From Streptomyces cellostaticus (lineage in GTDB: Bacteria > Actinomycetota > Actinomycetes > Streptomycetales > Streptomycetaceae), in assembly GCF_001513965.1 (NCBI RefSeq), contig NZ_KQ948016.1, positions 738,439-802,438 on the forward strand: DNA of 64,000 nucleotides, in the 5' to 3' direction. Below, one piece after another: positions 1 through 9,319 of this stretch (position 1 is its first letter; each line of letters begins with the position of its first letter). The notes beneath the pieces were generated by a model. It made no database searches, was not told the origin of the DNA, and worked only from the letters and a program-made list of their open reading frames with translations. A program made the translations under genes and the position numbers.

Positions 1-1115
1 TCCGAGCCCGCTTCCCCCTCCGCGGCCGCGAGGGCGCGGTTGCGGCGGACGGAGGACCAGAAGGACCAGGCGATCAGGACCACGCCGACGAGACCGGTGA
101 TGACCTCGTTGATCTCGTGCTGGATGGTGACCAGGAGGAGCACGGCCAGGGCGCCGATCGCGTAGTGGGCGCCGTGCTCCAGGTAGACGTAGTCGTCGAG
201 GGTGCCCTGGCGGACCAGGTAGACCGTCAGCGAACGGACGTACATCGCTCCGATGCCGAGACCCAGCGCCATCAGCACGATGTCGTTGGTGATGGCGAAG
301 GCGCCGATGACGCCGTCGAAGGAGAAGGACGCGTCCAGGACCTCCAGATAGAGGAACATGAAGAACGCGGCCTGGCCGGCCAGGACCACCGCCGAGCGCT
401 GCTTGCCGGAGCGGGCGGCCTCTTCCTCCTCCTCGTGCTCGCGCTCCTCCTCTTCCTCCAGCTTGTCCTCGAAGTAGCCGGAGAGACCGCCGACGATCAT
501 GTACGTGATCAGGCCGGCGACGCCGGCGATCAGGACCGTCTGCGCCTTGTCGACGTGGGCACCGCCGTGCTGGTGGGCGTGGGTGGCGAAGGTGAAGGAG
601 GTGATGAGCAGGACGATCAGGGAGATGCAGACCGACAGCATGTCGACCTTGCCGAGCTTGGCCAGGGGTCGCTCGATCCAGCGCAGCCACTGGATGTCCC
701 GGTCCTCGAAGATGAAGTCGAGGAAGATCATCAGCAGGAACATGCCACCGAAGGCGGCGATCGCCGGGTGGGCGTCGGTGACCAGTTGCTGGTAGCGGTC
801 CTTGTTGTTGAGCGCGAGGTCGACGGCCTCGATCGGACCCATCTTGGCGCTGATCGCGACGATGACGACGGGAAAGACCAGCCGCATGCCGAAGACCGCG
901 ATGAGCACGCCGACCGTGAGGAAGATCTTCTGCCAGAAGGCGTTCATCTTCTTCAGGATTCCGGCGTTGACCACCGCGTTGTCGAACGACAGCGAGATCT
1001 CGAGGACGGAGAGGATCGCCACAAGACCGAAGGCCTCCCACCCCCCGTAGAAGACCGCAGCGACCAGACCGATCGCGGTGACCGCGAACGACCAGCCGAA
1101 GGTTTTGAGAAGCAC
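1..1115 (-). CDS. DUF475 (TerC-like) integral membrane protein, C-terminus cut by window edge
   Basis: Minus-strand gene starting at GTG 1115 (MLLKTFGWSFAVTAIG) and running off the left edge after about 371 residues. Many hydrophobic helices alternate with loops. The stretch SLSFDNAVVNAG near residue 45 and the second copy DASFSFDGVIGAFAITND further on are the paired acidic TerC/DUF475 signatures. A cytoplasmic loop is extremely acidic (EEEEEREHEEEEEAARS). TerC-like proteins are linked to tellurite and metal-ion stress and are often encoded next to TerD proteins, as here (two terD-like genes follow upstream on the same strand). The family is certain from these motifs. The transported ion, if any, is unknown. 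Confidence 0.9.
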   Translation of the reverse strand, partial: MLLKTFGWSFAVTAIGLVAAVFYGGWEAFGLVAILSVLEISLSFDNAVVNAGILKKMNAFWQKIFLTVGVLIAVFGMRLVFPVVIVAISAKMGPIEAVDLALNNKDRYQQLVTDAHPAIAAFGGMFLLMIFLDFIFEDRDIQWLRWIERPLAKLGKVDMLSVCISLIVLLITSFTFATHAHQHGGAHVDKAQTVLIAGVAGLITYMIVGGLSGYFEDKLEEEEEREHEEEEEAARSGKQRSAVVLAGQAAFFMFLYLEVLDASFSFDGVIGAFAITNDIVLMALGLGIGAMYVRSLTVYLVRQGTLDDYVYLEHGAHYAIGALAVLLLVTIQHEINEVITGLVGVVLIAWSFWSSVRRNRALAAAEGEAGS

Positions 1116-1215
1116 TGGCTACCCCATCGTGTTGGTACGGGTCTCCCCCGCGCCGTACTCAGCTTTGCTAAACGTTGACCACGAGTGTAGAGGGGCATCC
1201 CGCCAAGGGCGGCGG

Positions 1216-1254
1216 CCAGGGCGACCTGCACGGAAAAGCCACAGGTCGCGCTGG
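1216..1254 (-). terminator. Hairpin terminator after terD-like gene 1
   Basis: Inverted repeat with 13-base arms (1216-1228 and 1242-1254) and one mismatch, lying just after the stop of the TerD gene that ends at 1263. It separates that gene from the DUF475 gene. GC-rich stem without a strong T-run, as usual in Streptomyces. Confidence 0.55.
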
Positions 1255-1262
1255 TCCCGGCT

Positions 1263-1841
1263 TCACGAAACGTTGACCCCGAAGTCCAGAGCGATGCCCC
1301 GCAGCCCCGACGCGTACCCCTGGCCCACCGCTCGGAACTTCCATTCGCCCTGGTAGCGGTACAGCTCGCCGAAGATCATGGCCGTTTCGGTGCTGGCGTC
1401 CTCGCTGAGGTCGTAGCGGGCGAGTTCCTGGCCGTCGGCCTGGTTGACCACGCGGATGAAGGCGTTGGAGACCTGGCCGAAAGTCTGGCCGCGCTCGTCG
1501 GCCAGGTGGATCGAGACGGGGAAGATGATCTTCTCGCACTGCGCCGGGACCTTGGCCAGGTCCACCAGGATCGACTCGTCGTCGCCCTCGCCCTCACCGG
1601 TGAGGTTGTCACCGGTGTGCTCGACCGAGCCGTCCGGGCTCTTGAGCTGGTTGTAGAACACGAACCACTCGTCGCCCAGCACGCGGTTCCCGGCGCCGCA
1701 CAGCAAAGCGCTGGCATCCAGGTCGAAGGGGGCGCCAGTGGTCGAGCGCGCGTCCCAGCCGAGCCCGATCGTGACGTTGGTGAGGTTCGGTGCGGCCTTG
1801 GAGAGGGAGACGTTGCCTCCCTTGGCGAGCGTGACGCCCAT
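1263..1841 (-). CDS. TerD family protein
   Basis: 192 residues, start [15 protein letters not shown], a typical TerD opening. The body has the conserved [21 protein letters not shown] block (residues ~28-48), the acidic calcium-site loop [14 protein letters not shown] and the C-terminal [22 protein letters not shown] signature. TerD proteins are cytoplasmic calcium-binding beta-sandwich proteins of the tellurite/chemical-stress systems, usually present in several copies in streptomycetes. A paralogue lies 99 bases upstream on the same strand. It differs mainly in the middle segment ([20 protein letters not shown] here). Family assignment is firm; the precise role is inferred only. Confidence 0.95.
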   Translation of the reverse strand: MGVTLAKGGNVSLSKAAPNLTNVTIGLGWDARSTTGAPFDLDASALLCGAGNRVLGDEWFVFYNQLKSPDGSVEHTGDNLTGEGEGDDESILVDLAKVPAQCEKIIFPVSIHLADERGQTFGQVSNAFIRVVNQADGQELARYDLSEDASTETAMIFGELYRYQGEWKFRAVGQGYASGLRGIALDFGVNVS

Positions 1842-1885
1842 GATGCTGGTCCTCCCCTAGTGGTGCTTCCCTGGTTGTCCTGCGC

Positions 1886-1920
1886 GTCCGGCGCCGCCCG
1901 TAAACGGTGCGGCGCCGGAC
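1886..1920 (-). terminator. Hairpin terminator between the two terD genes
   Basis: Twelve-base perfect arms (1886-1897 and 1909-1920) whose loop itself closes a further CCGT/ACGG pairing, giving a nearly continuous 16-bp stem with one bulged T. It lies downstream of the terD copy ending at 1941, so the two paralogues are probably separate transcription units. Confidence 0.65.
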
Positions 1921-1940
1921 GTCGGCGGAACTGCCGGGCG

Positions 1941-2516
1941 TCAGACGTTGACGCCGAAGTCCTGCGCGATGCCGCGCAGACCGGAGGCGTAGCCCTGGCC
2001 GATGGCGCGGAACTTCCACTCCGCGCCGTTGCGGTACAGCTCGCCGAAGACCATCGCGGTCTCGGTGGAGGCGTCCTCGCTCAGGTCGTAGCGGGCGATC
2101 TCCTGCTCGCCCGCCTGGTTGACGACGCGGATGAACGCGTTGCGGACCTGGCCGAAGGACTGCTGGCGGTTCTCGGCGTCGTAGATCGACACCGGGAACA
2201 CGATCTTGTCGACGTCGGCCGGGACACCGGCCAGGTTGACCTTGATCTGCTCGTCGTCGCCCTCGCCCTCACCGGTGATGTTGTCACCGGTGTGCTCGAC
2301 CGAGCCGTCGGGGCTCTTGAGGTTGTTGAAGAAGACGAAGTGCTGGTCGCTCGCGACCTTGCCGGAGTTGTTCAGCAGCAGCGCGCTGGCGTCGAGGTCG
2401 AAGTCGGTGCCGGTCGTGGTACGCACGTCCCAGCCCAGACCGATGATGACGGCGGTGAGGCCCGGGGCCTCCTTCGTCAGCGATACGTTGCCGCCCTTGC
2501 TGAGGCTGACTCCCAC
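1941..2516 (-). CDS. TerD family protein (second paralogue)
   Basis: 191 residues from the GTG at 2516, which gives the canonical opening [20 protein letters not shown]; an upstream ATG at 2576 would add a 20-residue tail with no family resemblance. It has [21 protein letters not shown], the acidic loop [14 protein letters not shown] and the C-terminal [31 protein letters not shown] region. Like its neighbour it is a calcium-binding stress protein of the TerD/TerZ class. Both copies keep the acidic residues expected for metal binding, so neither looks degenerate. Confidence 0.95.
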   Translation of the reverse strand: MGVSLSKGGNVSLTKEAPGLTAVIIGLGWDVRTTTGTDFDLDASALLLNNSGKVASDQHFVFFNNLKSPDGSVEHTGDNITGEGEGDDEQIKVNLAGVPADVDKIVFPVSIYDAENRQQSFGQVRNAFIRVVNQAGEQEIARYDLSEDASTETAMVFGELYRNGAEWKFRAIGQGYASGLRGIAQDFGVNV

Positions 2517-2656
2517 GGGTCCTCCATGTGATGTCCAGGGGCGGGGAGCCCCGTAGTGCTTCGGATATGGGATCAACGTGCCGATCCTAGTGACGGGTTC
2601 CCGCCCCCCGCAGACCCTGGACCCGACGAATCACAGGTGTCGGCCCCGAGGCCGGA

Positions 2657-3115
2657 TCACAGGGTGTCGAGCGCCTTCACGTAGTCGGTCAGGTCGCGGG
2701 CGTCCGGCAGGCCGTTGATCACGGTCCACCGCACGACGCCCTCCTTGTCGATGATGAAGGTGCCCCGGACGGCGCAGCCCTTGTCCTCGTCGAAGACGCC
2801 GTACGCACGCGAGACGTTGCCGTGCGGCCAGAAGTCGCTCAGCAGCGGGTACTCGAGACCCTCCTGCTCGGCGAAGACGCGCAGGGTGTGGATGGAGTCG
2901 TTGGAGACGGCGAGCAGCTGGGTGTCGCGGTCCGAGAACTTCGGCAGGTTGTCGCGCAGCTCGCACAGCTCGCCGGTGCACACGCCGGTGAAGGCGAAGG
3001 GGTAGAAGAGCACCACCACGTTCTTCTCGCCGCGGAAGTCGGAGAGCTTCACGGTGCGGCCGTGGTTGTCCTTGAGCTCGAAGTCGGGCGCCTTGTCGCC
3101 GACCTGGATCGCCAT
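2657..3115 (-). CDS. Peroxiredoxin (BCP/AhpE-like thiol peroxidase)
   Basis: 152 residues from ATG 3115 ([20 protein letters not shown]). A further ATG in frame 45 bases upstream adds a non-conserved tail. The active-site block [17 protein letters not shown] gives the peroxidatic cysteine Cys46 in the Pro-x3-Thr-x2-Cys setting, with a second cysteine five residues later (Cys51), the resolving-cysteine spacing known from bacterioferritin comigratory proteins. A cytosolic enzyme reducing hydrogen peroxide and organic peroxides. It is next to DUF3052 and aceE, an arrangement I recall from other streptomycetes. Whether it is one-Cys (AhpE) or two-Cys (BCP) in mechanism cannot be settled from sequence. 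Confidence 0.93.
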   Translation of the reverse strand: MAIQVGDKAPDFELKDNHGRTVKLSDFRGEKNVVVLFYPFAFTGVCTGELCELRDNLPKFSDRDTQLLAVSNDSIHTLRVFAEQEGLEYPLLSDFWPHGNVSRAYGVFDEDKGCAVRGTFIIDKEGVVRWTVINGLPDARDLTDYVKALDTL

Positions 3116-3211
3116 CGTCGTGCATCCCTTCGGTGGGCTGTTCGGGTGAGAGCACAGCAAGCGCTCGGAACCACCCTACGCAGCGATCACCGCGGGGCCA
3201 CCGCAGGCCTC

Positions 3212-3241
3212 CGGACGGGCCGGGTGTTCCCGGCCCGTCCG
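3212..3241 (-). terminator. Strong hairpin terminator after DUF3052 gene
   Basis: Perfect 13-bp stem (3212-3224 with 3229-3241) closed by a TGTT tetraloop, 20 bases beyond the stop of the DUF3052 gene. It separates that gene from the peroxiredoxin gene. Confidence 0.7.
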
Positions 3242-3261
3242 ACGCCCCTGGGACGAGGCGT

Positions 3262-3702
3262 TTACTTCTTGCCGGACTTCGCGGCCTTCGGCGTCGCCAG
3301 ACGCGAGCCGCTCCAGTCCTTGCCGACGCTGACGCTCTTGGCCGCGCTCAGGCCGGCGGTCGTCGCGGCTTCCGAGATGTCGCTCGGCTCCACGTAGCCC
3401 GAACGGCCGGTCTTCGGCGTGAGGAGCAGGATGGCGCCACCCTCTTCGATGTACGTGGTGGCGTCCACCAGCACATCGGTCAGATCACCGTCCTCGTCAC
3501 GGAACCACAGCACGACGGCGTCGGCCACATCGTCGTAGTCCTCGTCCATGAGGTCGCTCTGGATGGCTTCCTCGATGGCCTCGCGAAGCTCCTGATCGAC
3601 GTCCTCGTCGTAGCCGATCTCCTGGACCACCTGCCCGGGCTGGAAACCCAGCCTGGCGGCAGGGTTGGTCCGCTCCTCCGCGTGGTCCGCGGTCGCGCTC
3701 AC
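3262..3702 (-). CDS. DUF3052 domain protein
   Basis: 146 residues from GTG 3702, chosen because an AGGAGGC ribosome site lies 4-11 bases upstream; an in-frame ATG at 3720 would place that site inside the gene. The protein is acidic in the middle (IGYDEDVDQELREAIEEAIQSDLMDEDYDDVADAV) with a conserved WFRDEDGDLTDVLVDA core and basic Lys/Ala-rich C-terminus (SRLATPKAAKSGKK). DUF3052 is an actinobacterial family without a known biochemical function. The gene is divergent from aceE, sharing a 429-base intergenic region, which suggests the two may share control. Confidence 0.93.
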   Translation of the reverse strand: MSATADHAEERTNPAARLGFQPGQVVQEIGYDEDVDQELREAIEEAIQSDLMDEDYDDVADAVVLWFRDEDGDLTDVLVDATTYIEEGGAILLLTPKTGRSGYVEPSDISEAATTAGLSAAKSVSVGKDWSGSRLATPKAAKSGKK

Positions 3703-4131
3703 GGGTTGCCTCCTGATCATGTCTTGGTGAATATCTCAGCCACGCGCGTGCGCGAAGCATTGGCCGTAGTCCACACGGGCGGGACCGATCGCGCAAGTAC
3801 CCGGCCCTTCAGACCGCCGAAACGGTGACGATCCCGGCCGTGTCGCCGCAACCCCTGGCACCGTATCCCGATTCATCGTGACCCACATCACACCGATGTG
3901 CCCGCTTTGCACGATTTGGAATCACCAGGCGATACGACCCCCGAACAACTTTGCCAAGCCTGTCACACCCCGGGCGTATCGTTGCGTTTTGACTGGCCCC
4001 GGGCCTCGATTACCCCGCGGTAGAGATGACGCAGGCCTTCGCGAGGTACACGATGGGGATCGGTGTAGGCACGAAAAACCTACGAGAAGAACTACGAGAA
4101 TAAAGCGGCCCTCTGACAGGTAAGGAACAGC
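3703..4131. other. Divergent intergenic region upstream of aceE
   Basis: 429 bases with no credible gene between DUF3052 (minus) and aceE (plus). It contains a 7-bp inverted repeat (CGATACG at 3930-3936 and CGTATCG at 3975-3981), a TTGACT hexamer at 3989-3994 that could serve as a -35 element, and a tandem CTACGAGAA repeat at 4080-4100 close to the aceE ribosome site. It probably houses both promoters and the binding sites for pyruvate dehydrogenase control; none can be proven from sequence alone. Confidence 0.5.
4080..4100 (+). repeat. Tandem CTACGAGAA repeat in aceE leader
   Basis: Two exact copies of CTACGAGAA (4080-4088 and 4092-4100) with a 12-base period, AG-rich and 30-50 bases before the aceE GTG. 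Placement in the leader suggests either a regulator half-site pair or an mRNA feature. Confidence 0.4.
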
Positions 4132-6879
4132 GTGGCTTCCGGATCCGATCGCAACCCGATCATCATTGGCGGCCTTCCGAGTCAGGTTCCTGACTTCGAT
4201 CCCGAAGAGACCCAGGAGTGGCTCGACTCCCTCGACGCCGCCGTGGACGAGCGCGGCCGGGAGCGGGCCCGCTATCTCATGCTGCGCCTGATCGAGCGGG
4301 CCCGCGAGAAGCGCGTGGCCGTGCCCGAGATGCGCAGCACGGACTACGTCAACACGATCCCCACCCGGGCCGAGCCGTTCTTCCCCGGCAACGAGGAGAT
4401 CGAGCGCAGGATCCTCAACGCGACCCGCTGGAACGCGGCCGTGATGGTCTCGCGCGCGCAGCGCCCCGGCATCGGCGTCGGCGGCCACATCGCCACCTTC
4501 GCCTCCTCGGCCTCCCTGTACGACGTGGGCTTCAACCACTTCTTCCGCGGCAAGGACGAGGGCGACGGCGGCGACCAGGTCTTCTTCCAGGGCCACGCCT
4601 CCCCGGGCATCTACGCGCGCGCGTACCTGCTCGACCGGCTCAGCGAGGAGCAGCTCGACGGCTTCCGGCAGGAGAAGTCGAAGTACCCGAACGCGCTGTC
4701 CAGCTACCCGCACCCGCGCTCGATGCCGGACTTCTGGGAGTTCCCGACGGTCTCCATGGGCCTCGGCCCGCTCGGCGCGATCTACCAGGCGCGGATGAAC
4801 CGCTACATGGAGGCACGCGGTATCGCCGACACCTCCAAGTCGCATGTGTGGGCGTTCCTCGGCGACGGCGAGATGGACGAGCCGGAGTCGCTCGGCCAGC
4901 TGTCCATCGCCGCGCGCGAGGGCCTGGACAACCTGACCTTCGTCGTCAACTGCAACCTCCAGCGGCTCGACGGCCCGGTGCGCGGCAACGGCAAGATCAT
5001 CCAGGAGCTGGAGTCGGTCTTCCGGGGCGCCGGCTGGAACGTGATCAAGCTGGTCTGGGACCGCACCTGGGACCCGCTGCTCGCCCAGGACCGCGACGGC
5101 GTGCTGGTCAACAAGATGAACACGACCCCGGACGGCCAGTTCCAGACGTACGCCACCGAGTCCGGCGCCTACATCCGGCAGCACTTCTTCGGCGACGACC
5201 ACCGGCTGCGCGCGATGGTCGAGAACATGACCGACGACCAGATCCTGCACCTGGGCCGCGGCGGTCACGACCACCGCAAGATCTACGCGGCGTTCAAGGC
5301 GGCCAAGGAGCACAAGGGCCAGCCGACGGTCATCCTGGCGAAGACCATCAAGGGCTGGACGCTGGGCCCGAACTTCGAGGGCCGCAACGCCACGCACCAG
5401 ATGAAGAAGCTGACGGTCGCGGACCTCAAGGGCTTCCGGGACCGGCTGCACCTGCCGATCTCCGACCAGGAGCTGGAGTCCGGCGTGCCGCCGTACTACC
5501 ACCCGGGCCGGGACTCGGAGGAGATCCAGTACATGCACGACCGGCGCAAGGGCCTCGGCGGGTACGTCCCGACCCGCGTCGTGCGCTCCGAGCCGCTCGT
5601 ACTGCCGGACGACAAGACGTACGCGACCGTGAAGAAGGGCACAGGTCAGCAGTCCATCGCCACGACGATGGCGTTCGTGCGACTGCTGAAGGACCTCATG
5701 CGGGACAAGGAGATCGGCAGGCGGTTCGTGCTGATCGCGCCGGACGAGTACCGCACGTTCGGCATGGACTCCTTCTTCCCGAGTGCGAAGATCTACAACC
5801 CGCTCGGCCAGCAGTACGAGGCGGTGGACCGCGATCTGCTGCTCGCGTACAAGGAGTCGCCCACCGGCCAGATGCTGCACGACGGCATCTCGGAGGCAGG
5901 CTGCACGGCCTCGCTGATCGCGGCGGGTTCGGCGTACGCGACGCACGGCGAGCCGCTCATCCCCGTCTACGTCTTCTATTCGATGTTCGGTTTCCAGCGC
6001 ACCGGCGACCAGTTCTGGCAGATGGCCGACCAGTTGTCGCGCGGTTTCGTGCTGGGTGCGACCGCCGGTCGTACGACCCTGACCGGTGAGGGGCTGCAGC
6101 ACGCGGACGGCCACTCGCAGCTGCTCGCCTCGACCAACCCGGCGTGCGTGGCCTACGACCCGGCGTACGCCTACGAGATCGCGCACATCGTCCAGGACGG
6201 CCTGCGCCGGATGTACGGCGGCGATGCCGAGCACCCGCACGGCGAGGACGTCTTCTACTACCTGACCGTCTACAACGAGCCCATCCAGCACCCGGCCGAG
6301 CCGGCGGACGTGGACGTCGAGGGCATCCTCAAGGGCATCCACAGGATCGGTGCGGGCACGGGCGGCGCCGTTCCGGCGCAGATCATGGCGTCCGGTGTCG
6401 CGGTGCCGTGGGCGCTGGAGGCGCAGAAGATCCTCGCCGAGGAGTGGAACGTGAAGGCCGACGTGTGGTCGGCGACCTCCTGGAACGAGCTGCGGCGCGA
6501 GGCCGTGGCCGTGGAGCAGCACAACCTGCTGCACCCGGAGGAGGAGCAGCGGGTGCCGTACGTGACGCAGAAGCTGAGCGGCTCGGAGGGTCCGTTCGTG
6601 GCCGTGTCCGACTGGATGCGCTCGGTTCCGGACCAGATCGCGCGGTGGGTGCCGGGCACGTACCAGTCGCTCGGCGCGGACGGCTTCGGCTTCGCCGACA
6701 CCCGGGGTGCGGCCCGCCGCTTCTTCCACATCGACGCCCAGTCGATCGTGGTGGCGGTGCTGACCGAACTGGCCAAGGAGGGCAAGGTCGACCGGTCCGT
6801 GCTGAAGCAGGCCATCGACCGGTACCAGTTGCTGGACGTCTCCGCGGCGGATCCGGGAGCGGCCGGCGGCGACGCGTAG
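4132..6879 (+). CDS. aceE: Pyruvate dehydrogenase E1 component, homodimeric type
   Basis: 915 residues from GTG 4132, preceded by AAGGAA. Catalyses thiamine-diphosphate-dependent decarboxylation of pyruvate and reductive acetylation of the lipoyl domains of E2, feeding acetyl-CoA to the TCA cycle and fatty acid synthesis. The thiamine-diphosphate motif begins at [10 protein letters not shown] (~residue 244) and closes about 30 residues later at FVVNCN. The N-terminal [13 protein letters not shown] and the large AceE-specific regions are present, and the length is normal for AceE. E2 and E3 are not in the window. Most of the gene is covered on the other strand by a long spurious open frame, a high-GC artefact. 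Confidence 0.97.
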   Translation: MASGSDRNPIIIGGLPSQVPDFDPEETQEWLDSLDAAVDERGRERARYLMLRLIERAREKRVAVPEMRSTDYVNTIPTRAEPFFPGNEEIERRILNATRWNAAVMVSRAQRPGIGVGGHIATFASSASLYDVGFNHFFRGKDEGDGGDQVFFQGHASPGIYARAYLLDRLSEEQLDGFRQEKSKYPNALSSYPHPRSMPDFWEFPTVSMGLGPLGAIYQARMNRYMEARGIADTSKSHVWAFLGDGEMDEPESLGQLSIAAREGLDNLTFVVNCNLQRLDGPVRGNGKIIQELESVFRGAGWNVIKLVWDRTWDPLLAQDRDGVLVNKMNTTPDGQFQTYATESGAYIRQHFFGDDHRLRAMVENMTDDQILHLGRGGHDHRKIYAAFKAAKEHKGQPTVILAKTIKGWTLGPNFEGRNATHQMKKLTVADLKGFRDRLHLPISDQELESGVPPYYHPGRDSEEIQYMHDRRKGLGGYVPTRVVRSEPLVLPDDKTYATVKKGTGQQSIATTMAFVRLLKDLMRDKEIGRRFVLIAPDEYRTFGMDSFFPSAKIYNPLGQQYEAVDRDLLLAYKESPTGQMLHDGISEAGCTASLIAAGSAYATHGEPLIPVYVFYSMFGFQRTGDQFWQMADQLSRGFVLGATAGRTTLTGEGLQHADGHSQLLASTNPACVAYDPAYAYEIAHIVQDGLRRMYGGDAEHPHGEDVFYYLTVYNEPIQHPAEPADVDVEGILKGIHRIGAGTGGAVPAQIMASGVAVPWALEAQKILAEEWNVKADVWSATSWNELRREAVAVEQHNLLHPEEEQRVPYVTQKLSGSEGPFVAVSDWMRSVPDQIARWVPGTYQSLGADGFGFADTRGAARRFFHIDAQSIVVAVLTELAKEGKVDRSVLKQAIDRYQLLDVSAADPGAAGGDA

Positions 6880-6899
6880 CGCTGGGCTTGTTTGAAGGG

Positions 6900-6933
6900 G
6901 TAAGGGGGCGGTGCCTGCGCACCGTCCCCTTAC
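6900..6933 (+). terminator. aceE terminator
   Basis: Fifteen-base arms (6900-6914 and 6919-6933) with one G-U pair and a CTGC tetraloop, followed by TTGTTCTTT. It lies 20 bases after the aceE stop and immediately before the potassium-channel gene. Confidence 0.75.
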
Positions 6934-6953
6934 TTGTTCTTTACTATGCGGGC

Positions 6954-7697
6954 ATGAACGAACAGTCGGCGCAGGCGCGTTGGGAGCGGCGCACCCAACG
7001 ACCCCTGCTGGCGCTCGCGGTGGCGTTCGCCGTCGCCTATGCCGTGCCGATCGTGGACAACCCCGCGAGCCGGCCCCTGCTGGTCGTCTGCACGGCCACG
7101 GAGTGGGTGGTGTGGGGGGCGTTCGCCGTGGACTACCTCATGCGGCTGGCGCTCACCCGGCGGCGCCGGGAGTTCGTCCGGACCCACTGGATAGACCTGT
7201 GCGCGGTGGTACTGCCGCTCCTTCAGCCGCTGCGGTTGCTGCGGATGGTGTCGACGCTGCTGCTGGTGGGGCGGCGGGCGCGGATGGCTTCGCAGATCCG
7301 GCTCACGACGTATGTGGCCGGGGCGGTGGTCGGGCTGCTGATGTTCGGTTCGCTCGCCGTGCTGTCCGTGGAGCGGGAGTCACCGAAGGGGAACATCCGG
7401 ACGCTGGGTGATGCGGTGTGGTGGTCGTTCACGACGATGACGACCGTGGGGTACGGGGATCATGCACCGACGACCGGGCTCGGGCGGATGATCGCGGTCG
7501 GGCTGATGCTGTCGGGGATCGCGTTGCTGGGTGTGGTGACGGCGAACATCGCGGCCTGGTTCATCTCCCGGTTCGAGAAGGATGACGTGGAGGAGCGGCG
7601 CCAGACGGAGGCGATTGCTTCTTTGACCGAGGAGATCCGGTTGCTGCGGGCCGAAGTGGCTCGGTTGGCCAGGGATCGCGAAGAGCAGCGGAGTTGA
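6954..7697 (+). CDS. Potassium channel family protein
   Basis: 247 residues from ATG 6954. Hydrophobic segments at ~18-37, 45-68 and 82-105, then a basic linker (RRARMASQIR), a TM segment at ~123-143, the pore loop WWSFTTMTTVGYGD (selectivity filter TVGYGD) and a final TM helix, then a charged C-terminal coiled-coil (EEIRLLRAEVARLARDREEQ). This is the plan of a voltage-gated-like K+ channel reduced to few N-terminal helices and without an RCK domain. There is no Shine-Dalgarno; a TACTAT -10-like hexamer (6942-6947) ends six bases before the ATG, so the message is probably leaderless. Confidence 0.93.
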   Translation: MNEQSAQARWERRTQRPLLALAVAFAVAYAVPIVDNPASRPLLVVCTATEWVVWGAFAVDYLMRLALTRRRREFVRTHWIDLCAVVLPLLQPLRLLRMVSTLLLVGRRARMASQIRLTTYVAGAVVGLLMFGSLAVLSVERESPKGNIRTLGDAVWWSFTTMTTVGYGDHAPTTGLGRMIAVGLMLSGIALLGVVTANIAAWFISRFEKDDVEERRQTEAIASLTEEIRLLRAEVARLARDREEQRS

Positions 7698-8044
7698 CTT
7701 CATGAGCGCCCCAAAGGGGCGCGGGGATCTGCGCGACAAGCCCCCACCGACCCGTAGTCGAAGCGCGGCCCCCGCTTCAGCGGCCCCCCGCGGACGCGGA
7801 CCGCGCTGCCCCCCTCCGGCAGCGCGCGCCGCGGTCCCGCGGTCCTCCCATGTCATGCGGAGGACTTGACCCACTGTGACCTGCGGCACGCACCGAGGGC
7901 GAGGAATCTTTAGCGGAGTCACCCTGATAGGCGAAATCCGCCGAGAACCGAGATCGTTCGCGGATCGTTCGACCCCCTCACGAAACGTGATCCCTGTCAC
8001 TCGGTTACCGCGAGACCCTCTCGTTCTCCTAGTGTGTCCTCCCA
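7698..8044. other. Non-coding region with repeats before the alpha/beta hydrolase
   Basis: 347 bases without a convincing gene. It carries repeat copy A (7706-7760) and then a very GC-rich stretch full of short inverted repeats (about 7765-7850). The last 50 bases contain a TAGTGT -10-like hexamer (8030-8035), nine bases before the GTG at 8045. No coding signal seen on either strand. Confidence 0.6.
7706..7760 (+). repeat. Conserved intergenic repeat, copy A
   Basis: A 55-base element beginning with a perfect hairpin (GCGCCCC-AAA-GGGGCGC, 7706-7722) directly after the potassium-channel stop. An inverted copy differing at only four of 55 positions lies at 56849-56903. It resembles the short repeats often seen at gene ends in Streptomyces and can serve as a terminator. 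Confidence 0.75.
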
Positions 8045-9262
8045 GTGACTTCCTTCGATACCTCCCCGCAACTCAATGTCTGGCGCGCTCTGCTTGCCCT
8101 GAGCGTGGTGTTCGTGATGCTCGCGACCACCGGCTGGACCGCCCTGCGCACCCACCGGGAGTCGACCGCCCTGCAGGCCTCGCTCGCCAAGTGGGAGCAC
8201 GGCAGCATCCACGGTCTCCACCTGCCGGACCCCGACAGTTCGCCGGCCCGGCTCGCCCACTTCTTCACCTCGCTCACCCCGCACGAGCGCGACCACCTCG
8301 CCCACCGCTACCCCCTCGCGGTCGGCAACATGAACGGCGCCCCCGTCTCCCTGCGCTACCGCGCCAACCGCATCGCACTGGAGCAGGCGCGCAAGGTCGA
8401 GAAGAAGCGCATGCACGACAGCCGCCTCAGCACGGCCGGCCAGCAGGACGCGGGCCGCCGTATGCATCGCTACGAGGCGCTGATGCACCCCGGCCGGCAG
8501 ATCCTCGCCTTCGACCCCGAGGGCTCGGGCCGGGTCGCCGAGGTGTTCGGGAACCTCACCAGGGCCGAGCGGATCTCGGTCGTCGTCCCCGGCGTCGACA
8601 CCGATCTGCTCACCTTCCAGAAGACGAACCGCAAGTACAGCGCCACGGTCGGCATGGCCGAGGCCCTGTACGCGGCCGAGCAGACGCAGGGCCCCACGAC
8701 GCGTACGGCCGTGATCGCCTGGGCCGACTACACCGCCCCGGACGGACTCGGCGTGGACGCGGCCACGGGGCTGCGCGCCGCGGAGGGCGCCGTACGCCTG
8801 AACGCCCTGCTCGACGCCCTGCCCGGCCGGGCTCCGGTGTCGATGTTCTGCCACAGCTACGGCTCGGTGGTCTGCGGGGTCGCCGCGCACGACATGCCCC
8901 GCCGGGTGGCCGACATAGCAGTGGCCGCCAGCCCCGGCATGCGCGTCACCAAGGCCTCCCGCCTGGACACCTCGGCCCGGGTGTGGGCGATGCGGGACGC
9001 CACCGACTGGGTGCAGGACGTGCCCTACCTGGAGCTCGGCGGCCTCGGGCACGGCGCCGACCCGGTGTCCTCGGCGTTCGGCGCGCGGGTGCTGTCGGCG
9101 CAAGATGCGCAGGGCCACGCGGGCTATTTCCAGCCGGGCACGGACAGCCTGCGCAACCTCGCCTACGTCGGAGTGGGCGCGTACGACGAGGTGACCTGTG
9201 CCCGCGAGAACGACGCCTGCCGGGCAGGTCTGCCCGGCACGACGACGGCCGGACGCGCGTAG
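8045..9262 (+). CDS. Alpha/beta hydrolase (DUF1023 type), membrane-anchored or secreted
   Basis: 405 residues from GTG 8045. One N-terminal hydrophobic helix (WRALLALSVVFVMLATTGW, ~13-31) acts as signal or anchor. The hydrolase core has FCHSYGSVVCG as nucleophile elbow (a G-x-S-x-G variant in which Cys replaces the first Gly), VVVPGVDTDL as oxyanion-region strand and a C-terminal HAGYFQPGTDSLRN that supplies the likely catalytic His. DUF1023 hydrolases are abundant in actinobacteria; the substrate is unknown. No ribosome site is visible; a TAGTGT hexamer nine bases upstream suggests a leaderless or nearly leaderless mRNA. Confidence 0.88.
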   Translation: MTSFDTSPQLNVWRALLALSVVFVMLATTGWTALRTHRESTALQASLAKWEHGSIHGLHLPDPDSSPARLAHFFTSLTPHERDHLAHRYPLAVGNMNGAPVSLRYRANRIALEQARKVEKKRMHDSRLSTAGQQDAGRRMHRYEALMHPGRQILAFDPEGSGRVAEVFGNLTRAERISVVVPGVDTDLLTFQKTNRKYSATVGMAEALYAAEQTQGPTTRTAVIAWADYTAPDGLGVDAATGLRAAEGAVRLNALLDALPGRAPVSMFCHSYGSVVCGVAAHDMPRRVADIAVAASPGMRVTKASRLDTSARVWAMRDATDWVQDVPYLELGGLGHGADPVSSAFGARVLSAQDAQGHAGYFQPGTDSLRNLAYVGVGAYDEVTCARENDACRAGLPGTTTAGRA

Positions 9263-9319
9263 AAACAGCAGGAAGTGCGGTCTGCGCGGGTGGCGACGGA
9301 GGAGCACGTGCCGCATACG

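Noticed and set aside
117..1178. Plus-strand open frame rich in Asp, Glu, His and Val over the DUF475 gene
   Set aside because: It is the complement of membrane-helix coding sequence; the minus-strand frame gives a clean multi-helix protein with TerC motifs.
3922..6729. A 900-codon open frame on the strand opposite aceE
   Set aside because: It mirrors aceE, is rich in Arg, Val and His as expected of a GC-rich shadow, has no family motif and no ribosome site. aceE itself is unmistakable.
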